Of a stretch of 64,000 nucleotides of DNA, positions 26,163 through 34,569 are shown in pieces; the first letter of the stretch is position 1; each line of letters begins with the position of its first letter. A model generated the notes under the pieces. That model had not been told where the DNA came from, did not search any database, and saw only the letters and a list, made by a program, of their open reading frames with translations. Both the position numbers and the translations under genes were made by a program. Source of the stretch: Planosporangium mesophilum (lineage in GTDB: Bacteria > Actinomycetota > Actinomycetes > Mycobacteriales > Micromonosporaceae); contig NZ_BOON01000031.1 of the NCBI RefSeq assembly GCF_016863255.1, positions 1 through 64,000 of the forward strand, read 5' to 3'.

Positions 26163-28034
26163 CTACAGGTGAAGCCGCTGGTTGGCCTTTTTGGTCTGGT
26201 ACAGCTTGCGGGCCTGGGCGGTCGATTCCAGCCGCGACACCTCCGCGACCGGCACATCCCACCAGGACTCGCTGCCCGGCGCGGGTACCAGCGGGTCGGT
26301 CTCCACGTGGACGAGCACCGGACCGCCGTCGTGCCGCTTGGCCGCTTCGAGGGCGGCGCGCAGGTCGTCGACGGTGCCGGCGCGCAGGACCCGTACCCCC
26401 AGGCTCTCGGCGTTGGCGGCGAGGTCGACCGGCAGCACGTCGCCGTCGAGCCGGCCGGATCCGGGGTCGCGGAAGCGGTACCGGGTGCCGAAGCGCTGCG
26501 AGCCGAGGCTGTCGGAGAGTTCGCCGATCGAGGCGAAGCCGTGGTTCTGCACCAGCACCACGATCAGCTTCACCCGCTCCTGGACGGCGGTGACCAGTTC
26601 CTGGGCCATCATCAGATACGAGCCGTCGCCGACGAGGACGTACACGTCCCGATCCGGGCACGCCAGCTTCGCGCCGAGGCCGCCGGCGATCTCGTACCCC
26701 ATGCACGAGTAGCCGTACTCGACGTGGTAGCCCTTGGGGTCGCGGGTACGCCACAGCTTGTGCAGGTCGCCGGGCATCGAGCCGGCCGCGCAGAGCACGA
26801 CGTCCCGCGGCCCGGACGCCTCGTTGACCGCCCCGATCACCTCCGACTGGGCCGGCAGCGGCCGGTGGCCGAGCCGGTAGGCCCGCTCGACCGTGTCGTC
26901 CCACTCGGCGGCCAGCCGTCCGGCCTCCGCCCGCAGGCCCGGGTCGGCCTCCCAGCCGCGCAGCGCCGTCGTGAGGGCGGTCAACGCCTCCCGGGCGTCC
27001 GCGACGAGGGCGATGCCGGCCTGCTTGGCCGCGTCTCCGGCGGCCACGTTCACGTTCACGAACCGCACCCCGGGGTGGGCGAACGCGCTGCGCGACGCGG
27101 TGGTGAAGTCGCTGTACCGGGTGCCGATGCCGATCACCAGGTCGGCGTCGCGGGCGATCCGGTTGGCGGCGGAGGTACCGGTGGCGCCGACCGCGCCGAG
27201 GCTCAGCGGGTGGTCGTAGCGCAGCGACCCCTTGCCGGCCTGGGTCTCGGCGACCGGGATGCCGGTGGCGTCCACGAAGGAGCGCAGCGCGTCGGTGGCC
27301 TCCGAGTAGCCGACGCCGCCGCCGGCGACGATCAGCGGCCGGCGGGCCGACCGGATGGCGTCGACCGCTCGGGCCAGCGCGGCCGGCTCGGGTACCGGTC
27401 GCGGCACGTGCCAGACGCGCCTGTCGAACAGTGCCTCCGGCCAGTCGTACGCCTCCGCCTGGACGTCCTGCGGCAGCGCCAGGGTGACCGCGCCGGTCTC
27501 GACCGGGTCGGTCAGCACGCGCATCGCGGCCAACAGCGCGCTCGGCAGCTGCTCGGGCCGCCAGACCCGGTCGAAGTAGCGCGACACCGGCCGGAGCACG
27601 TCGTTGACCGACACGTCCTGGCTTCTCGGGTCCTCCAGTTGCTGGAGGACGGGGTCGGCGACCCGGGTGGCGAACACGTCGCCGGGCAGCAGCAGGACCG
27701 GCAGCCGGTTGATCGTTGCGAGGGCGGCGCCGGTGACCATGTTGGTCGCGCCCGGCCCGATCGAGGTGGTACACGCCAGCGTGGACAGCCGGTTGCGCAT
27801 CCGGGCGTACGCCGCCGCGGCGTGCACCATGCCCTGCTCGTTGCGGGCCTGGCGGTACGGCATCGACCCCGGCTCGTACAGCTCGGCCTCCAGCAGCGCC
27901 TGCCCGATGCCGGCGACGTTGCCGTGGCCGAAGATGCCGAAGCAGCCCTCGACCAGCCGGTGTCGGACCCCGTCGCGTTCGCTGTACTGCGCGGCCAGGA
28001 ACCTCACCAGGGCCTGCGCCACCGTCAGTCTCAT
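26163..28034 (-). CDS. iolD: 3D-(3,5/4)-trihydroxycyclohexane-1,2-dione hydrolase
   Basis: ThDP-dependent ring-opening enzyme of inositol catabolism, 623 aa, near the usual IolD length. The catalytic Glu is in RNEQGMVHAAAAYA; the ThDP/Mg motif is VLVGDGSYLMMAQEL ending at NHGFASIG; CTTSIGPGATNMVTGAA is the typical N-domain loop. SD AGGAGG lies 5 nt before the ATG at 28034, the strongest in the operon. It shares an ATGA overlap with iolB. Confidence 0.93.
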   Translation of the reverse strand: MRLTVAQALVRFLAAQYSERDGVRHRLVEGCFGIFGHGNVAGIGQALLEAELYEPGSMPYRQARNEQGMVHAAAAYARMRNRLSTLACTTSIGPGATNMVTGAALATINRLPVLLLPGDVFATRVADPVLQQLEDPRSQDVSVNDVLRPVSRYFDRVWRPEQLPSALLAAMRVLTDPVETGAVTLALPQDVQAEAYDWPEALFDRRVWHVPRPVPEPAALARAVDAIRSARRPLIVAGGGVGYSEATDALRSFVDATGIPVAETQAGKGSLRYDHPLSLGAVGATGTSAANRIARDADLVIGIGTRYSDFTTASRSAFAHPGVRFVNVNVAAGDAAKQAGIALVADAREALTALTTALRGWEADPGLRAEAGRLAAEWDDTVERAYRLGHRPLPAQSEVIGAVNEASGPRDVVLCAAGSMPGDLHKLWRTRDPKGYHVEYGYSCMGYEIAGGLGAKLACPDRDVYVLVGDGSYLMMAQELVTAVQERVKLIVVLVQNHGFASIGELSDSLGSQRFGTRYRFRDPGSGRLDGDVLPVDLAANAESLGVRVLRAGTVDDLRAALEAAKRHDGGPVLVHVETDPLVPAPGSESWWDVPVAEVSRLESTAQARKLYQTKKANQRLHL

Positions 28035-28909
28035 GCTTGCCTCCTCCCGGTCGGCAGGCGCGGGTCGACCGGCCGGCCTTCCCAGGTCTTGCGGATCCAG
28101 GCGTGCACCGGGTCGTCGCAGATCAGCCAGGCCCGCTCCGCGCCCGGTCCGGCCATCACGTTCAGGTAGTACAGGTCGTAGCCGGGGACCGCCATGGACG
28201 GCCCGTGCCAGCCGTGCGGGATCAGCACCGCGTCGCCGTCGCGCACCTCCGCGAGGACGTCGGTGGTCCCGTACACCCGCTGGTAGGCGATCCCGTTGTC
28301 GCCGGCGATCTCGTAGTAGTAGATCTCCTCCAGGACCGACTCGCCGGGGCGGTCGGTGTCGTGCTTGTGCGGCGGGTACGACGACCAGTTGCCCGCCGGG
28401 GTGACCACCTCGCAGGCGATCAGCCGGTCGGCGTCGAGCGCCTCGGGCGTACCGAAGTTGCGCACCTCGCGCGAGCACACACCGGCGCCGCGCAGCTCGA
28501 CCGGGATCTCGCCGGCCGGCACGTACCGGGGTTCGAGCCGCCGCCGGGCCCGCGCGGCAGGGAACGCGAACCGGCCGCCCTTGTCGCTGCTCACCGTGAC
28601 GGTCGCGTCCCGCGGCGCGTACACGAGATCGGTCGGGCCGTCGAACACGCTCCCTCTGCCGGCCAGCTCGAACCGTTGCCCCTCGAACCGTTGCCCCTCG
28701 AACCGTTGCCCCTCGCAGGTGACGACGCACGAGCCGGCCAGCGGCAGCACGATCACCTCGTCCTCGCCGGTACGCAGCTCCTGCGAGCCGCCCGGGGGCA
28801 GGCCCAGCACGCGCAGCCCGGAGTAGTTCCAGCCGGCCGACTCGGGCGTGATCACCAGCGGGTACGGGCCCTCCGCGGTGCTGCCCGCCGTCAGGTGGAG
28901 CTTGGTCAT
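28031..28909 (-). CDS. iolB: 5-deoxy-glucuronate isomerase
   Basis: Bicupin isomerase of inositol catabolism, 292 aa. Metal-binding motif HKHDTD with a Glu in LEEIYYYEI, and HGWHGPS in the second half of the same cupin. Residues 66-80 are EGQRF repeated three times, encoded by a 15-bp tandem repeat; this adds about ten residues to a first-cupin loop compared with what I expect for the family. The frame is kept, so the enzyme may tolerate it. Overlaps iolD by ATGA and follows the aldolase gene by 15 bp. Confidence 0.92.
   Translation of the reverse strand: MTKLHLTAGSTAEGPYPLVITPESAGWNYSGLRVLGLPPGGSQELRTGEDEVIVLPLAGSCVVTCEGQRFEGQRFEGQRFELAGRGSVFDGPTDLVYAPRDATVTVSSDKGGRFAFPAARARRRLEPRYVPAGEIPVELRGAGVCSREVRNFGTPEALDADRLIACEVVTPAGNWSSYPPHKHDTDRPGESVLEEIYYYEIAGDNGIAYQRVYGTTDVLAEVRDGDAVLIPHGWHGPSMAVPGYDLYYLNVMAGPGAERAWLICDDPVHAWIRKTWEGRPVDPRLPTGRRQA
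28667..28715 (-). repeat. 15-bp tandem repeat, 3.3 copies, inside iolB
   Basis: Units of CTCGAACCGTTGCCC at 28667-28681, 28682-28696 and 28697-28711, identical at every base, followed by CTCG. The unit is a multiple of three, so each copy adds EGQRF without a frameshift. Perfect identity points to recent slippage expansion, or to an assembly artefact. Confidence 0.9.
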
Positions 28910-28924
28910 CCGGCATCCCTCCCG

Positions 28925-29803
28925 TTACAGCAGACCGACCGCGGTGTCGACGGCGCTCGCGACGTCGTCGTCGGGCGGGTACAGCAGGGAGCGCCCCACC
29001 ACCAGGCCCTTGACGGTGGGCAGTTGGAGCGCCTTGCGCCAGGACTCGAAGGCGGCCTCCGGGTCGGCCGGCACCTCGCCGCCGAGCAGCAGGGCGGGCA
29101 GCGTCGCGGCGGCCATCACCCGCTCCATGTCCGCGACGACGGGGACCTTGAGCCAGGTGTACGCGGAGGTGGTACCGAGGCCGGACGAGACCGTGATCGC
29201 GCGGATCATCGCCTCCGGGGCGAGATCGTTGTGGACCCTCCCGTCGACCCGGTACGAGATGAACGGCTCGACCATCGCCACCAGCCGGCGCTCGGCGAGT
29301 GCGCTGACCGCGCGGCCGCAGGACTCCAGAGTGGACGCGGTGGCCGGGTCGGCGGGGTCGACCCGCAGCAGCATCTTGCCGCCGTCGAAGCGCATCGCGG
29401 CGATGGCGGCCGCGTCGAGGCCGGTGAACCGGTCGTCGATCTCGAAGACCGTACCGGCGAGGCCGCCCCGGTTCATCGAGCCGATCGCCAGCCGGCCCTC
29501 CAGCCTGCCGAGCAGCAGCAGGTCCTCCAGGATGTCGGCGGTGCCGAGCACCCCGTCGACGCCGGGGCGCGACAGCGCCACGCACAGCCGTTCGAGCAGG
29601 TCGGCGCGGTCGGCCATGGCCAGCGGCCGGTCGCCGGCGCGCAGCGCGCCGCGGGCCGGATGGTCGGCGGCCACCAGCAGCAGTCGCCCGCGCGTGCCGG
29701 GGACCGCCGGTCGACGTACCCGCCGGGCCGCCGCCTCCGCGATGGCGTGCGGCCGGTGTACCCGGGTCTCGACCAGGTCGGCGAGCCGGTCGGCGAAGCT
29801 CAC
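28925..29803 (-). CDS. Class I aldolase-like TIM-barrel protein of the iol operon
   Basis: 292 aa. The start is the GTG at 29803, forming a GTGA overlap with iolC and preceded by GGAGGAG. Barrel features: LLVAADHPARGAL, FDGGKMLLRVD, LVAMVEPFISYR and GLVVGRSLLYP near the C-terminal phosphate-binding end. Its place between iolC and iolB suggests the 2-deoxy-5-keto-gluconate-6-phosphate aldolase step (IolJ role). I recall similar proteins in actinobacterial iol clusters, often annotated as deoxyribose-phosphate aldolase or Cgl0158-type barrels. The family is fairly sure; the reaction is inferred from context. Confidence 0.75.
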   Translation of the reverse strand: MSFADRLADLVETRVHRPHAIAEAAARRVRRPAVPGTRGRLLLVAADHPARGALRAGDRPLAMADRADLLERLCVALSRPGVDGVLGTADILEDLLLLGRLEGRLAIGSMNRGGLAGTVFEIDDRFTGLDAAAIAAMRFDGGKMLLRVDPADPATASTLESCGRAVSALAERRLVAMVEPFISYRVDGRVHNDLAPEAMIRAITVSSGLGTTSAYTWLKVPVVADMERVMAAATLPALLLGGEVPADPEAAFESWRKALQLPTVKGLVVGRSLLYPPDDDVASAVDTAVGLL

Positions 29804-30735
29804 AGCAACTCCTCCACCTCGGCGGTGGTCGGCATCGCGTCCGAGCAGGCCAGCCGGGAGGCGACGATCGCGCCCGCGGCGTTGGCGAAGCGCATGACGC
29901 GCGCCGGGGGCCAGCCGGCCAGCAGGCCGTGGCAGAGCGCGCCGCCGAAGGCGTCGCCGGCTCCGAGCCCGTTGACCACGTCGACCGGTACCGGCGGTAC
30001 CTCGACGGCGCCGGTACCGTCGACGGCCAGGACCCCGCGCGGCCCCTGCTTGACGACGGCGAGGTCGACCCCCAGGTCGCGCAGCGCCTTGGCGGCAGCA
30101 GACGGGTCGCGCTCGGCGACCGCCGTCTCGCACTCGTCGAGGTTGCCGACCGCGACGGTCACGTGGGCGAGGGCCTCGCGTACCCAGCGCCGCGCCTCCT
30201 CCCGTGAGGGCCAGAACATCGGCCGGTAGTCCAGGTCGAGCACGGTCGGCCCGCGCCGGCCGCGGGCGTGCAACGCCGCGAGCGTCGCCGAGCGGCTGGG
30301 CTCGGCGGACAGGCCGGTCCCGGTCACCCAGAACACGCCGGCCGACCGGATGGCGTCGAGGTCCAGTTCGTCCGGGCCGATCTCGAGGTCGGGCGCCTTG
30401 GGGAAGCGGTAGAAGTACAGCGGGAAGTCGTCGGGCGGGAAGATCTCGCAGAAGGTGACCGGCGTGGGCAGGCCGGCGACCGGGGTGACGAAGCGGTCGT
30501 CGACGCCGTACCCGAGCAGCGCCCGGTGCACGAAGCGACCGAACGGGTCGTCCCCGGTACGCGTGATGACGGCGGCCCGGCGGCCGTGCCGCGCCGCCGC
30601 GACCGCGACGTTGGTGGCGCTCCCGCCGAGGTACTTGCCGAACGTCTCGACGTCGCAGAGGCCGACGCCGACCTGGAGCGGGTAGATGTCGACGCCGACC
30701 CGCCCCATCGTCAGAACCTCGAACGACACCGTCAT
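29800..30735 (-). CDS. iolC: 5-dehydro-2-deoxygluconokinase
   Basis: PfkB-family kinase, 311 aa, that phosphorylates 2-deoxy-5-keto-gluconate. The N-terminus TMGRVGVDIYPLQ and GGSATNVAVAAARHG are the IolC-type sugar-binding start; the catalytic and anion-hole motif is NGLGAGDAFGGALCHGLL near residue 260. SD AGAGGAG precedes the ATG at 30735. First gene of the ten-gene minus-strand iol operon, divergent from the GntR regulator. Confidence 0.92.
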   Translation of the reverse strand: MTVSFEVLTMGRVGVDIYPLQVGVGLCDVETFGKYLGGSATNVAVAAARHGRRAAVITRTGDDPFGRFVHRALLGYGVDDRFVTPVAGLPTPVTFCEIFPPDDFPLYFYRFPKAPDLEIGPDELDLDAIRSAGVFWVTGTGLSAEPSRSATLAALHARGRRGPTVLDLDYRPMFWPSREEARRWVREALAHVTVAVGNLDECETAVAERDPSAAAKALRDLGVDLAVVKQGPRGVLAVDGTGAVEVPPVPVDVVNGLGAGDAFGGALCHGLLAGWPPARVMRFANAAGAIVASRLACSDAMPTTAEVEELL

Positions 30736-31023
30736 CGCTCCTCTCCAGCCGCTGCGTGGTGGGGCTCTTCCCGGACGTGCTCCGGTTACGCCGGCGGCGG
30801 ATGCCCGCGGGCGTGAGAGGTGGGTCGTGGCTGCGTCACGTCGACACGGCGTATAGAGGGATGTAACCGTCCGGTGACCGGGGTGTCAATGGTTTGTCCT
30901 GACGTAATGACGAAGCTGCTCAATGCTGTTACCGTCGCCGCATCGGCACGACCGGCCGGGACGGCGGTGGTCCACTGTGGAAGACCCGACGATCGGCATC
31001 CGCCTGCTGAGCGAGGAGGTGTC
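30736..31023. promoter_or_regulatory. Divergent iolC/GntR regulatory region
   Basis: 288 bp between the two start codons. Near-identical direct repeats TGTAACCGTC (30862-30871) and TGTTACCGTC (30927-30936) lie 65 bp apart, and a short palindrome CCGGTGACCGG lies at about 30871-30881. The stretch 30885-30930 is AT-richer than its surroundings. This is the expected operator region for the GntR/UTRA repressor, but which element is bound cannot be decided by eye. Confidence 0.4.
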
Positions 31024-31767
31024 GTGGACCGCGTGACCCCGTCGATCCCGATCGACCGGTCCAGCCCGGTGCCGCTGTACTTCCAGGTGGCGCAGCGGCT
31101 GGAGGAGTTGATCGAGTCCGGCGAGCTGCCGCCGGGTGCCCGGCTGGCGAACGAGATCGCGCTCGCCGACCGGCTCGGGCTGTCCCGCCCGACGATGCGC
31201 CAGGCGATCCAGCACCTGGTCGACAAGGGCCTGCTGGTACGCAAGCGGGGTGTGGGCACCCAGGTCGTACACGCCCGGCTGCGCCGCCGGGTCGAGCTGA
31301 GCAGCCTGTACGACGACCTCGTCCGGGCCCGCCGCCAGCCCCGTACCGAACTGCTGTCCTTCGGCCGGGTCGCCCCGCCCGACGACGTCGCGGTGGCGCT
31401 GCGGCTGCCGCCGGGTACCGAGGTCGTCGCGCTCGAACGACTCCGGTACGCCGGCGACGAGCCGCTCGCCCTGATGCGCAACTACCTGCCGGTCGGCGTC
31501 GCCGACCTGACCGCCGACAAGCTCGCCGAGCGGGGCCTGTACCGGCTGCTCCGCGAGTCGGGCGTGCAGTTGCGGGTGGCCGACCAGACGATCAGCGCCC
31601 GCAAGGCCACGGCGGGCGAGGCGCGGCTGCTGCACGAGGCGCGCGGCGCACCGCTGCTGACGATGCTGCGCACCGCGTACGACCACGCCAACCGGGCGGT
31701 CGAGCACGGCAACCACCTGTACCGGGCGTCGCGGTACTCGTTCGAGCTGACCCTGGTCGCTCGCTGA
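31024..31767 (+). CDS. GntR-family regulator (HutC/UTRA), probable iol repressor
   Basis: 247 aa. The winged helix-turn-helix is at about residues 12-75 (PVPLYFQVAQRLEELIESGELPPG, LADRLGLSRPTMRQAIQHL, GVGTQVV), followed by a UTRA ligand-binding domain (FGRVAPPDDVAVALRLPPGTEVVALERLR to the C-terminus). The start is the GTG at 31024 with AGGAGGT upstream. Divergent from iolC, so it most likely represses the iol operon until an inositol-derived ligand binds. Confidence 0.87.
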   Translation: MDRVTPSIPIDRSSPVPLYFQVAQRLEELIESGELPPGARLANEIALADRLGLSRPTMRQAIQHLVDKGLLVRKRGVGTQVVHARLRRRVELSSLYDDLVRARRQPRTELLSFGRVAPPDDVAVALRLPPGTEVVALERLRYAGDEPLALMRNYLPVGVADLTADKLAERGLYRLLRESGVQLRVADQTISARKATAGEARLLHEARGAPLLTMLRTAYDHANRAVEHGNHLYRASRYSFELTLVAR

Positions 31768-31774
31768 CTCAGCG

Positions 31775-32263
31775 TCAGGCGTCGGCGAGCACGCCGTCGA
31801 TCTGGCCCATCGCCAGGCGCAGGCCCTCCTCCATGCCCATCGCCAGCACCCGCTCCATCTGCTCGGTGTCGGCGAACGTGGTCACGGTCGTCATGCGCGT
31901 CCCGCCGCCGGTGGCCTCGAGCGTGACAACCATGCGCATGGGCTCCATGGTCGTGAGGGGTTCGCCGTCCTCGCCGGAGAAGCCGTCGTCGAACTCCAGC
32001 CGGCGCGGCGCCTCGATCGCGGTGATGGTCCACCAGCCACGCGCCTTCTCACCCTCGGGGCCGGTCATGTGGTAGCGGGACCCGCCGCCGACCACGAAGT
32101 CGTGCCGGTCGAAGGTGGCCGGCCACGTGGGCGGCCCCCACCACCGCTCGAGCTGGCGCGGGTCCTCCCACACCTGCCACACGCGTTCGACGCCGGCGTC
32201 GAACTCGGCGACGAGGGTGAACGTCAACGCCTGTACGTCCTTCTGCGAGCTGACCACGGTCAT
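31775..32263 (-). CDS. SRPBCC/AHSA1-domain protein
   Basis: Activator-of-Hsp90-homology-1-like START-fold protein, 162 aa: LVAEFDAGVERVWQVWEDPRQLERWWGPP and FDRHDFVVGGGSRYHMTGPEG are the standard opening, and TFADTEQMERVLAMGMEEGL the C-terminal helix. Function of the family is not settled; it binds small hydrophobic ligands. It starts 3 bp after the ArsR gene, an arrangement very common for this pair, so the two are one operon. Confidence 0.9.
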   Translation of the reverse strand: MTVVSSQKDVQALTFTLVAEFDAGVERVWQVWEDPRQLERWWGPPTWPATFDRHDFVVGGGSRYHMTGPEGEKARGWWTITAIEAPRRLEFDDGFSGEDGEPLTTMEPMRMVVTLEATGGGTRMTTVTTFADTEQMERVLAMGMEEGLRLAMGQIDGVLADA

Positions 32264-32266
32264 GGC

Positions 32267-32647
32267 TCATTCCCCTTCTCGGTCCGGTTCTCGGTCTGAC
32301 TCTCGGCCCTCGGCCAGGATCTGCTCGATGCTCCGGGCACGGTGCCGCCACAGTTGCTCGTACGCGTCGAGCAGGCGGGCCGCCCGGCTGAGCACGGTCA
32401 CGTCGATGTGCACGACCTGCTCCCTCCCCCGCCTCTCCTTGGTGACGAGCGCGGCCCGCTCCAGCACCGAAACGTGCTTCTGCACCGCGGTGAGGCTCAT
32501 CGGGTAGTGCCGTGCGAGGGCGGACACGGACTGCTCCTCGCGGATCACCCGGGTCAGGATGTCGCGGCGGGTGGCGTCCGCGAGCGCGTGGAAGACGCGG
32601 TCGGCGTCCGCCCCACCCAGCAAACCTACAACCATGTGGTTGTACAT
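32267..32647 (-). CDS. ArsR-family transcriptional regulator
   Basis: Winged-helix repressor, 126 aa from the ATG at 32647, or 122 aa from the ATG at 32635 (MVVGLLGG), which may be the true start. ADRVFHALADATRRDILTRV and SVSALARHYPMSLTAVQKHVSVLERAALV form the HTH. No metal-binding ELCVCDL motif is present, as expected for the AHSA1-linked subgroup. An 18-bp palindrome overlaps the start region, so it probably represses its own operon. Confidence 0.88.
   Translation of the reverse strand: MYNHMVVGLLGGADADRVFHALADATRRDILTRVIREEQSVSALARHYPMSLTAVQKHVSVLERAALVTKERRGREQVVHIDVTVLSRAARLLDAYEQLWRHRARSIEQILAEGRESDREPDREGE
32627..32644. promoter_or_regulatory. Operator palindrome over the ArsR start codons
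   Basis: Perfect inverted repeat TACAACCA-TG-TGGTTGTA covering the ATG at 32635 and reaching to 3 bp from the ATG at 32647. This element is much AT-richer than its surroundings. From memory, the ACAACCA/TGGTTGT palindrome is found at the promoter or start of ArsR/AHSA1 operons. It implies a very short leader or leaderless transcript. Confidence 0.7.
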
Positions 32648-32722
32648 TAGTGCCGGCGATCCCCGATCGCAAGACGTGCGGATAATCAGACATCTGTTCG
32701 AAGATCCGCTATCCTGGCCCGC

Positions 32723-33349
32723 ATGACGGTCGAACTACAGGGCTCCCTGTTCGACACGGTCGAGACGGTCGGCCTCGGGCCGCTCACCGCGATCGGGCGC
32801 ACGACGCTGCGCCGCGGCGCGTGGATCGACGTCCTCCCCGGCTGGCTGACCGGCGCCGACACACTGTTCGAGCGGCTCGACGCCGACGTGCCGTGGCACG
32901 CCGAGCGACGGCAGATGTACGACCGCGAGGTCGACGTGCCCCGGCTGCTGAGCTTCTACGGCGAGGGCGAGCGGCTGCCCCATCCGGTCCTGGACGAGGC
33001 ACGGGCGGCGCTGACCGCCCACTACGCCGCCGAGCTCGGCGAGCCGTTCCGCACCGCCGGCCTGTGCTACTACCGCGACGGCCGGGACAGCGTGGCCTGG
33101 CACGGCGACACGATCGGCCGCGGCAGTACCGAGGACACCATGGTCGCCATCGTGTCGGTCGGCGCGGCCCGTCCGCTGCTGCTGCGCCCCCGGGGCGGCG
33201 GCGAGACCCTGCGGTACGCGCTGGGCCACGGTGACCTGATCGTCATGGGCGGCTCGTGCCAGCGCACCTGGGAGCACGCGATCCCCAAGACTGCGCGAAC
33301 GGTCGGCCCACGGATCAGCATCCAGTTCCGTCCGCGCGGGGTGCGGTAG
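32723..33349 (+). CDS. AlkB-like 2-oxoglutarate/Fe(II) dioxygenase
   Basis: 208 aa. Double-stranded beta-helix dioxygenase of the AlkB family, likely repairing alkylated bases in DNA or RNA. Iron ligands are His and Asp in AWHGDTIG and His in TWEHAIPK; the 2-oxoglutarate-binding Arg lies in GPRISIQFRPRG. YDREVDVPRLLSFYGEG is the typical nucleotide-recognition lid. Start ATG at 32723. Transcribed away from the ArsR gene; the FAD monooxygenase follows 10 bp later and may be co-transcribed. Confidence 0.88.
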   Translation: MTVELQGSLFDTVETVGLGPLTAIGRTTLRRGAWIDVLPGWLTGADTLFERLDADVPWHAERRQMYDREVDVPRLLSFYGEGERLPHPVLDEARAALTAHYAAELGEPFRTAGLCYYRDGRDSVAWHGDTIGRGSTEDTMVAIVSVGAARPLLLRPRGGGETLRYALGHGDLIVMGGSCQRTWEHAIPKTARTVGPRISIQFRPRGVR

Positions 33350-33359
33350 CGTCCGGTTG

Positions 33360-34499
33360 ATGCGGGCTCTGATCATCGGTGGCGGCATCGCCGGGGCGGC
33401 GACGGCGATCGCGCTCCGCAAGGCCGGCCTCGACGCGGCCGTCTACGAGGCGTACCCGACCGGGGCGGACGACGTCGGTGCGTTCCTGACCATCATGGAC
33501 AACGGCATGGACGCGCTGCGCGCCATCGACGCGGACGAACTCGTCCGCGCCGGCTCGTACGCCGCCACCGGCGTCGAACTCTTCAACGACAGTGGCAGTC
33601 ACCTGGGACACCAGGACGTCGACGGGCGCACCCTGAGGCGCGCCACCCTGTACCGGCTGCTGCACGACGAGGTCACCGCGCGGGGCGGTCGCCTCGAACA
33701 TGGCAAGAAACTGGTCGGCGCGCGGCCGGCGCCCGGTGGCGGCGTCGTCGCCTCCTTCGCCGACGGCAGCCATGCCGAGGGCGACCTGCTCATCGGCGCC
33801 GACGGCCTGCACTCGGCGATCAGGTCCGTCATCGACCCCGGCGCGCCCCGGCCGCGTTACACCGGGGTACACATCGTGTACGGGTACAGCCCCTGCGATG
33901 GTCCGGCCAGAACGGAGCCCGGCGCGTACCACATGATCTTCGGCAAGCAGGCGTTCTTCGGGTACACCACCGTCCCCGATGGACAGACATGGTGGTTTGC
34001 CCGCCTCCCGGGTGCCGAGCTGACCGATACCGAACGCACGCCGGATCAGTGGAAGCAGCAGGCGATCGAGTGCCTTGCCGACGACGACACGCCGGCCGCG
34101 GAGATCGTCCGGACCGCCGGCGACGACGTGGTCGGCGGCAACGGCTACGACATCCCGGCCACGCCACGATGGCACCGCGCGTCGATGGTGCTGGTGGGCG
34201 ACGCCGCGCACGCCGCGTCACCCGCCGCCGGCCAGGGAGCGTCCATGGCCCTGGAGGACAGCGTCGTGCTCGCCAAGTGCCTGCGCGACCTGCCCGAGGT
34301 GGAGTCGGCGTTCCGGGCGTACGAGCGGCTGCGGCGCGAACGCACCGAACGGCTCGTGGCGGCCAGCGCGCGGCAGACCGACGACGCGACGCCGTCCGGA
34401 AGGGACCGACGCCGCCGCGAACCCGCCGCCGGCCCGGCCGAGTACCGCATCGACTGGGACACCCCGGTCAGGCCGGCGGAGACGCTCCACGGTCGGTGA
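33360..34499 (+). CDS. FAD-dependent monooxygenase
   Basis: Group A flavin monooxygenase (PHBH/UbiH-like), 379 aa. FAD-binding motifs in order: LIIGGGIAGAATAIALRKAG at the N-terminus, the DG motif LLIGADGLHSAIRS, and LVGDAAHAASPAAGQGASMALED in the C-terminal third. The start is taken at the ATG at 33360 (MRALIIGG); a TTG three bases earlier is possible. Probably NAD(P)H-dependent hydroxylation of a small aromatic or polyketide; the substrate is unknown. It converges with the response regulator gene. Confidence 0.87.
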   Translation: MRALIIGGGIAGAATAIALRKAGLDAAVYEAYPTGADDVGAFLTIMDNGMDALRAIDADELVRAGSYAATGVELFNDSGSHLGHQDVDGRTLRRATLYRLLHDEVTARGGRLEHGKKLVGARPAPGGGVVASFADGSHAEGDLLIGADGLHSAIRSVIDPGAPRPRYTGVHIVYGYSPCDGPARTEPGAYHMIFGKQAFFGYTTVPDGQTWWFARLPGAELTDTERTPDQWKQQAIECLADDDTPAAEIVRTAGDDVVGGNGYDIPATPRWHRASMVLVGDAAHAASPAAGQGASMALEDSVVLAKCLRDLPEVESAFRAYERLRRERTERLVAASARQTDDATPSGRDRRRREPAAGPAEYRIDWDTPVRPAETLHGR

Positions 34500-34569
34500 T
34501 GACCGATCCATAGCAAGCGTTTCACTAGTTGCCGAGCGGCGCCGCCTTCCTCACCTATGCCCGCGCCGC

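Noticed and set aside
24658-26172. Long + strand open frame opposite iolA
   Set aside because: Antisense to a well-supported dehydrogenase; composition is Val/Arg/Gly/His-rich with no motif.
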